From positions 65,088 to 129,087 of the forward strand of contig JANMDQ010000028.1 in assembly GCA_031376385.1 (NCBI GenBank): 64,000 nt of DNA. Direction: 5' to 3'. The stretch comes from Aquisediminimonas sp031376385 (GTDB taxonomy: Bacteria; Pseudomonadota; Alphaproteobacteria; Sphingomonadales; Sphingomonadaceae). The notes beneath the pieces were generated by a model. It worked only from the letters and a program-made list of their open reading frames with translations, searched no databases and had not been told where the DNA came from. Below, in pieces: positions 58,923-64,000 of this stretch (its first letter is position 1; each line of letters begins with the position of its first letter). Made by a program: the position numbers and the translations under genes.

Positions 58923-60812
58923 ATGCCCGCAACTATCGTAGAAACCAACGCCGTCCCTTTTGCCAAAATTGATATCGATCCAGTCACCCTCGACATCATT
59001 GAAAATGCGCTGCGCAATGCCCGGATCGAAATGGATGCGACGCTTGTCCGCACCGCCATGTCGCCGGGCATTCGTGAACAGGGTGACGCGTTCCCCATGA
59101 TCGCGGACCATAAGGGCCGCATGATTGTTGGCCAGTTCGGTAGCTTCATCGACGGCTTCCTTCGCCAATTCGATGGCACACTCGAAGACGGAGACATGAT
59201 TTTCCTATCCGACCCCTATAGCTGCGAAGGTGCTGTTTCGCATTCCAATGACTGGCTGATCCTGTTGCCGGTGTTCAAGGATGGCCGTCTGATCGCTTAC
59301 ACGGCCATGTTCGGGCATATGTCGGACATTGGCGGCAAAGTCGTTGGTTCCATGCCCATCAACGCACGGTCAATCTTTGAAGAGGGCGTTCGCATTCCGC
59401 CCGTGAAAATTTGGCGCAAGGGCGAATATAACAGTGACGTGATAAAGCTCGTCATGCACCAAACGCGTAAACCCGATTGGTGTCAGGCGGATTTGAATGC
59501 GCTGATCGCGTCCTGCCGGGTTGCGTCTAACCGCGTCATCGAAATCTCCGAACGCTTCGGCGATGATGTGTTCGTTTCTGCCACTGAAGAGCTGCTCGCC
59601 CGCAATCACCGGGCGATGAAGGCGTTGATCGGGATGGCGGTGGCCGAAGAGCCTGTCAGTTTTGAAGATTATATCTGCGATGACGGCCTTGGTGCCGGGC
59701 CATTCAAGATCAAATGCACGATGTGGCGCGACGGTGAACGCGTGATCCTCGATTTCGCAGGCACGGACCCGCAGAGCGCAGCGTCGATCAATTTCTATTT
59801 GAACGAAAATATGTTCAAAATGTTCTTCGGCATTTACATGATCATGGTCTTTGATCCGCAGATCCTGTTCAACGACGGTTTCTATGATCTCATTGATGTG
59901 CGCATTCCCGAAGGATCATTGCTGAAGCCGAAATTCCCAGCTGCGCTGTCAGGTCGCACCCATGCACTGGGGCGTATTTTCGATATATTGGGCGGCCTTC
60001 TCGGCCAGAAAACGCCGGAGTTTTTGAATGCGGCAGGCTTCTCCTCATCGCCGCATCTTTTCTATTCGGGCAATGACACGCGGCCCGGCAAGGGCGGCGA
60101 TTGGTTCCAACTGTTCCAGATTGGCTTTGGCGGCATTCCGGGGCGTCCACTGGGTGACGGGCCGGACGGCCATTCGCTTTGGCCGGGCTTTACCAATGTG
60201 CCCAATGAATTTCTGGAGCGTTACTTCCCGCTGATGATCGAACGCTATGATACGGAGCCTGACAGCGGCGGCGCTGGCCTGCACCGGGGCGGCAATGGTA
60301 TTCACATGACTTACCGGTTTTTGGCGGATGGCACGATTTCCATTCATGATGACCGCTGGTTTGTGCCACCGTGGGGCGTCAATGGCGGAGACCCCGGTAA
60401 ACGCGCGCGCAAGATCATTGAAAAGGCGGATGGCACAACGCGCATTGTCGGTAATAAAGTCGATGAGATTGCGGTGGAGGCTGGCGATCAGCTTCACTTC
60501 ATCACATGGGGCGGCGGCGGATGGGGCGATCCGCTGGACCGTGACGCGGCCCTTGTCGGCACAGAAATCGTTCAGGGTCTGGTGACCGCAAACGGTGCCA
60601 AGGCGTACGGCGTTGTTGCGGATGAACACGGCGTGGTTGACGCAGCAGCCACTCACGCCTTGCGCGCGCAATTGCGGCGGGATCGGCCAGTATCGGATAG
60701 CGTGTTCAACTACGGCCCCACCATGGACGAACTGCGCGCCAATTGTGAGGCGGAAACGGGGCTGCCTGCGCCAGTTCAGCCGGTGTGGGCATTGGTTGAG
60801 GCGGCAGAATGA
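58923..60812 (+). CDS. Hydantoinase/oxoprolinase subunit B (HyuB family)
   Basis: 629 aa partner of the A subunit. Landmarks are ENALRNARIEMDATLVRTAM, FLSDPYSCEGAVSHSNDW and GSSLLKPKFPAALSGR-like VPEGSLLKPK. The Gly-rich GGNGIHMTYRFL and WGGGGWGDPLDRD are typical near the end. The B subunit supplies the catalytic metal site. ATG 58923 is preferred; the frame starts upstream inside the repeat spacer. The stop overlaps the CoA-transferase start (ATGA), so translation is coupled. Confidence 0.92.
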   Translation: MPATIVETNAVPFAKIDIDPVTLDIIENALRNARIEMDATLVRTAMSPGIREQGDAFPMIADHKGRMIVGQFGSFIDGFLRQFDGTLEDGDMIFLSDPYSCEGAVSHSNDWLILLPVFKDGRLIAYTAMFGHMSDIGGKVVGSMPINARSIFEEGVRIPPVKIWRKGEYNSDVIKLVMHQTRKPDWCQADLNALIASCRVASNRVIEISERFGDDVFVSATEELLARNHRAMKALIGMAVAEEPVSFEDYICDDGLGAGPFKIKCTMWRDGERVILDFAGTDPQSAASINFYLNENMFKMFFGIYMIMVFDPQILFNDGFYDLIDVRIPEGSLLKPKFPAALSGRTHALGRIFDILGGLLGQKTPEFLNAAGFSSSPHLFYSGNDTRPGKGGDWFQLFQIGFGGIPGRPLGDGPDGHSLWPGFTNVPNEFLERYFPLMIERYDTEPDSGGAGLHRGGNGIHMTYRFLADGTISIHDDRWFVPPWGVNGGDPGKRARKIIEKADGTTRIVGNKVDEIAVEAGDQLHFITWGGGGWGDPLDRDAALVGTEIVQGLVTANGAKAYGVVADEHGVVDAAATHALRAQLRRDRPVSDSVFNYGPTMDELRANCEAETGLPAPVQPVWALVEAAE

Positions 60813-62005
60813 CCCCGCAAAACAATGGCGCGCTCAAAGGCCTGCGCGTCGTTGAAATGGGGCAGCTGCTCGCTGGCCCGTTCTGCGGGCAGTTGCTCGG
60901 CGATATGGGGGCAGAGGTCATCAAGGTTGAGCCGCCGGGCGGCGGCGACCCCATGCGCGAATGGGGCTTGGGGCATGACAAGGTCAATTGGGAAGTCATT
61001 GCCCGCAATAAGAAATCCGTTTCGGCCAACCTGCGCGTGGCAGAGGGGCAGGCGCTGGTCCGCCGCTTGATCGAAACTGCCGACATATTGGTGGAAAATT
61101 TCAAACCCGGCACGTTGGAGAAATGGGGGCTGGGGCCAGAGGCTCTCCATGCCATCAACCCCGGCCTGATCATTGCCCGCATGTCTGGTTACGGACAGAC
61201 GGGCCCCTATTCCAACCGCGCGGGCTTTGGCGGTATTGGCGAAGCGATGGGTGGCTGGCGCTATATCGTCGGGGAGCCGGACCGCCCGCCCAGTCGTATG
61301 GGCATTTCCATCGGTGATACACTCACCGCAACTTATGGCTGCATGGGCGTGCTTGCTGCGCTCCATTCGCGCGCGCAGACGGGTAAGGGCCAAGTGATTG
61401 ATGCCGCGCTTTATGAATCCGTGCTGCAAGTGATGGAAAGCGTGGTGCCGGAATATGACCATATGGGCATCATCCGCGAACGCTCCGGATCGTTTTTGCC
61501 GGGCATCGCGCCGTCCAATGTATACGCGTGCAGCGATGGGGAGTTTATGATTGGGGCCAATAAGGACGCAATTTTTGCGCGGCTTTGCGAAGCCATGGGA
61601 CGGCCTGAATTGGCGAGTGATGATCGCTATGCCACGCATATCGCGCGGGGGCGCAACCAGATTGAACTCGACGCTTTGATCAATGATTGGACCAAGACGC
61701 TGACCATCGAACAGGTCGATGCGCTCATGATCGAGCATTCGGTGCCTGCGGGCCGTGTGTACCGCGCGCCAGAGATGTTGGCTGACCCTCATTTCGCCGC
61801 GAGGGAAGCGATCATTGATGTTGAAACGGAGCGGTTTGGCACGCTCAAGATGCAAGGGGCTTTCCCCAAATTCTCTGCCACGCCGAGCAGCGTGCGGACG
61901 CCTGCACCGTCGGTGGTGGGGCAACATAATGCTGAGGTTTATGGGGCCGTGCTTGGTATGGCGGCGGACGAAATTGCGGCGCTCCAGGCAGGTGGGGTGG
62001 TTTAA
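60809..62005 (+). CDS. Class III CoA-transferase (CaiB/BaiF family)
   Basis: 398 aa. VEMGQLLAGPFCGQLLGDMGAEVIKVEPP (recognised in parts) and NKKSVSANL form the N-terminal CoA-binding region; the catalytic Asp lies in the segment YALYESVLQVME-type sequence DAALYESVLQ. Transfers CoA from an acyl-CoA donor to a carboxylic acid. It overlaps hyuB upstream and the cysteine hydrolase downstream, so it is probably the activation step for the product of the HyuAB reaction. Confidence 0.93.
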   Translation: MTPQNNGALKGLRVVEMGQLLAGPFCGQLLGDMGAEVIKVEPPGGGDPMREWGLGHDKVNWEVIARNKKSVSANLRVAEGQALVRRLIETADILVENFKPGTLEKWGLGPEALHAINPGLIIARMSGYGQTGPYSNRAGFGGIGEAMGGWRYIVGEPDRPPSRMGISIGDTLTATYGCMGVLAALHSRAQTGKGQVIDAALYESVLQVMESVVPEYDHMGIIRERSGSFLPGIAPSNVYACSDGEFMIGANKDAIFARLCEAMGRPELASDDRYATHIARGRNQIELDALINDWTKTLTIEQVDALMIEHSVPAGRVYRAPEMLADPHFAAREAIIDVETERFGTLKMQGAFPKFSATPSSVRTPAPSVVGQHNAEVYGAVLGMAADEIAALQAGGVV

Positions 62006-62634
62006 TGGCCAATAGCACGACTGATCTGACCAGCAATTACAGCGGCGCGTTCGATGGCCATTTGCCGTTCGGGAAACGCCCTGCGCTGATCATCATCGAT
62101 GTGGTGATGGCCTATTTTGAAAAAGACTCGCCGCTTTATGCAGGGGTCGAGGATGCGCTGGCCAGCAATGAACGGGTGCTGGTCGCAGCGCGGGCGGCAG
62201 ATATCCCGGTCATTTTCACCAATGTCGTGTTTCAGGCGGGCGGCCTTGATGGCGGGATGTTTTACCGCAAGGTGCCGGCGCTCAAATGCTTTGATGCAGG
62301 CTCACCGCTTGGCGCCTTCCCGCCGACGTTGCAGCCGGGCCTTGGCGATTTGGTCATTTCAAAGCAATATGCGTCGGCGTTTTTCGGCACGTCGCTGGCG
62401 TCCACACTAACGGCGCAAGGCATTGACACGCTGATGATTACCGGTCTTTCCACATCGGGTTGCGTGCGTGCGACGGCATTGGATGCGCTGCAGCACGGCT
62501 TTGCTCCGTTTGTGATCCGCGACGCCTGCGGGGATCGCCATGCTGCGCCGCACGAGGCCAACTTGTTCGATCTTCAGGCCAAATATGCTGAGGTGGTGAG
62601 CGAAGCGCGGGCGCTGGAGTTGATAGGGCGTTAA
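62005..62634 (+). CDS. Cysteine hydrolase, isochorismatase / N-carbamoylsarcosine amidase-like
   Basis: 209 aa. The Asp-Lys-Cys triad is seen as IIIDVVMAYF (Asp), VISKQYASAFFGT (Lys) and STSGCVRATALDAL (Cys). This is the family of nicotinamidases, isochorismatases and N-carbamoylsarcosine amidases; VRATALDAL fits the amidase branch. Expected to hydrolyse an amide or N-carbamoyl group, fitting a lactam or hydantoin-like path. The ATG overlaps the CoA-transferase stop (TAATG). Its end overlaps the NfeD gene by four bases. Confidence 0.9.
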   Translation: MANSTTDLTSNYSGAFDGHLPFGKRPALIIIDVVMAYFEKDSPLYAGVEDALASNERVLVAARAADIPVIFTNVVFQAGGLDGGMFYRKVPALKCFDAGSPLGAFPPTLQPGLGDLVISKQYASAFFGTSLASTLTAQGIDTLMITGLSTSGCVRATALDALQHGFAPFVIRDACGDRHAAPHEANLFDLQAKYAEVVSEARALELIGR

Positions 62635-63074
62635 AGCCCCTCGACCGTCAGCACGCTCCCATTCGCACTCACGATCCGGGCGCGCGAACCAACCGACAAG
62701 TCCGGACCCTTGGCGCTCCAAACGCTGTCGCCAAATTTAACGCGGCCATTGCCGTCTCGAATGGCCTCTGCCACGATCACAATTTCACCAATCATGCGCC
62801 CGCCGCGATGATTGAGCAGGGGATCATCCGAAACAATCGGATTGTTCACCAGCCAGCGCCGCGCGCCGTAGACCGCGACAACCGAAAGCACAGCGAACAG
62901 CCCGACTTGCAAAGGAAAGGCGATGGGCAGGGCAAAGGCCAGCAGGCCAGTCGCAAAAGCTGCCAGCGCCAACCAGATGAGGAAGAAACCCGGCGCAACA
63001 ACCTCCGCCGCGGCGAGGAGCACGCCGAGCGAGAGCCAGAACCATTGCGGCGAAAGCGAACCAAAAACCTCCAT
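62631..63074 (-). CDS. NfeD-family membrane protein
   Basis: 147 aa. Three or four membrane helices within residues 1-75 (LGVLLAAAEVVAPGFFLIWL, VGLFAVLSVVAVYGA) and a C-terminal OB-fold (GDSVWSAKGPDLSVGSRARIV). NfeD proteins pair with SPFH proteins in membrane microdomains. The start overlaps the SPFH stop (TGATG). Confidence 0.93.
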   Translation of the reverse strand: MEVFGSLSPQWFWLSLGVLLAAAEVVAPGFFLIWLALAAFATGLLAFALPIAFPLQVGLFAVLSVVAVYGARRWLVNNPIVSDDPLLNHRGGRMIGEIVIVAEAIRDGNGRVKFGDSVWSAKGPDLSVGSRARIVSANGSVLTVEGL

Positions 63075-63985
63075 CAGCGATTGTCCTTCAAGGCTTCTTT
63101 GGCGATTTCACCAATGCCGCCCAGCGTGCCCATCAACTGCGTGGCTTCCACAGGGAAGAGGATGGTTTTCGCGTTGGGTGATGTTGCAAACTGGCTGATC
63201 GCTTCGACATATTTTTGCGCGATGAAATAATTGATCGCTTGGCTGCCGCTGCTCGCAATGGCGGAGGAGACCATTTCGGTCGCCTTGGCTTCAGCTTCGG
63301 CTTCGCGTTCGCGGGCTTCGGCATCGCGGAAAGCAGCTTCGCGGCGGCCTTCAGCTTGCAGGATCTGGCCCTGCTTTTCGCCTTCTGCGCGCAGAATTTC
63401 GGCGGCACGCAGGCCTTCAGCTTCCAAAATCTGCGCGCGCTTTTCGCGTTCGGCTTTCATTTGTCGGGCCATCGCATTCGAGATGTCAGCCGGCGGCCGA
63501 ATGTCTTTCACTTCAACGCGAGTGAGCTTCACGCCCCAAGGGCTTGTCGCATGATCAACCACGGACAGCAGCCGCGCGTTGATTTCGTCGCGCTTGGAAA
63601 GGGTCTCATCCAAATCCATCGACCCCATCACCGTCCGCAGGTTGGTCGTGGTGATTTGCATGATCGCCACATAAAGGTCTGACACTTCATAAGCCGCTTT
63701 GGCCGCATCAAGCACTTGGAAAAACACAATAGCATCAACGCCCACCATGGCATTGTCTTTGGTGATGATTTCCTGGCCGGGAATATCAAGCACCTGTTCC
63801 ATCACATTCACTTTGCGGCCAATCCGGTCAAAGAAAGGAATGATGAAGTTAAAGCCCGGTTGCGCTGCGTAGGTGAAGCGCCCGAAGCGTTCGATGGTGT
63901 AAACAAAGCCCTGACGCACCACAGTTACGCCCATGATCAGGAACAATATCGCCAACACGACCAGCACCAGCACAAAATATTCCAT
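63074..63985 (-). CDS. SPFH/stomatin-like (slipin) membrane protein
   Basis: 303 aa. One N-terminal membrane helix (LVLVVLAILFLIMGVTVV) followed by the SPFH (prohibitin) domain (about 30-200) with ERFGRFTYAAQPGFNFIIPF and PWGVKLTRVEVKDI. A charged Glu/Ala/Lys-rich coiled coil (about 190-250) leads to oligomers. Acts with the adjacent NfeD protein in membrane microdomain quality control. ATG 63985 has AGGAGGG 5 bases upstream; the preceding TTG is not used. QmcA is the E. coli relative. Confidence 0.93.
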   Translation of the reverse strand: MEYFVLVLVVLAILFLIMGVTVVRQGFVYTIERFGRFTYAAQPGFNFIIPFFDRIGRKVNVMEQVLDIPGQEIITKDNAMVGVDAIVFFQVLDAAKAAYEVSDLYVAIMQITTTNLRTVMGSMDLDETLSKRDEINARLLSVVDHATSPWGVKLTRVEVKDIRPPADISNAMARQMKAEREKRAQILEAEGLRAAEILRAEGEKQGQILQAEGRREAAFRDAEAREREAEAEAKATEMVSSAIASSGSQAINYFIAQKYVEAISQFATSPNAKTILFPVEATQLMGTLGGIGEIAKEALKDNR

Positions 63986-64000
63986 CAAACCCTCCTGATT

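Noticed and set aside
1..64000. tRNA, rRNA, CRISPR array, prophage or insertion sequence
   Set aside because: No cloverleaf, rRNA, regular repeat-spacer pattern, transposase or integrase was recognised by reading both strands; a profile search would be decisive. The 15-base 16S-like string at 50056 is only a Shine-Dalgarno match.

Overview
The window looks like chromosomal DNA of a sphingomonad (Alphaproteobacteria, order Sphingomonadales, probably near Sphingopyxis or Sphingorhabdus). The basis is two large TonB-dependent receptors with Ala-rich leaders, a PEPxxWA-type C-terminal sorting signal, CobT, a malic enzyme/phosphotransacetylase fusion, the glmU/glmS pairing, moderately high GC, and short palindromic repeats typical of this group. 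No rRNA, tRNA, CRISPR array, intact insertion sequence or prophage was recognised.

Layout. 1-5.5 kb: edge of a regulator gene, fadH (2,4-dienoyl-CoA reductase), a MaoC-like hydratase and a DMSO-reductase-family molybdoenzyme. 5.5-7.6 kb: one unknown gene and a 1.1 kb gene-free stretch with palindromes and short repeats, two of which recur inverted near 30.5 kb. 7.6-13.9 kb: CBS protein, cobT, a Lys-rich 42-aa protein, a CHASE2-EAL phosphodiesterase, a 25-residue micro-ORF with its own terminator, a J-domain protein and BolA. 13.9-19.6 kb: Nudix hydrolase, epoxide-hydrolase-like enzyme, secreted protein, DUF2332 protein, secreted HEXXH/TPR protein and ferritin-like protein. 19.6-30.3 kb: priA, maeB, mutS (with an in-frame palindromic repeat), a sulfite-oxidase-like molybdoenzyme with its cytochrome b, a YhiN-type flavoprotein and a ferric-reductase-like membrane protein. 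31-38 kb: PEP-CTERM protein, HAD phosphatase, glmS, a PIN/RHH toxin-antitoxin pair, a small unknown gene, glmU and gcdH. 38-45 kb: TonB receptor, TonB, gltX, nadE. 45-50 kb: an E1alpha/E1beta/lone-lipoyl-domain dehydrogenase set, an SDR lacking its catalytic Tyr, an ABM monooxygenase and an acyl-CoA dehydrogenase.

50-62.6 kb is the most interesting part: a divergent catabolic cluster around a GntR/FCD regulator. Leftward lie a racemase-family protein without the usual cysteines, two NTF2-like proteins and a TonB receptor. Rightward lie an HMG-CoA-lyase-type enzyme, hydantoinase/oxoprolinase subunits A and B, a class III CoA-transferase and a cysteine hydrolase. Identical TTGTATACAA palindromes lie at both ends of the regulator gene. 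The set reads as outer-membrane uptake, ATP-dependent opening or carboxylation of a substrate, CoA activation and C-C cleavage; the substrate is not known. 62.6-64 kb: an NfeD/SPFH membrane pair.

Start codons were chosen from Shine-Dalgarno sites, overlaps with neighbours and family starts, so several genes are shorter than their longest open frame.
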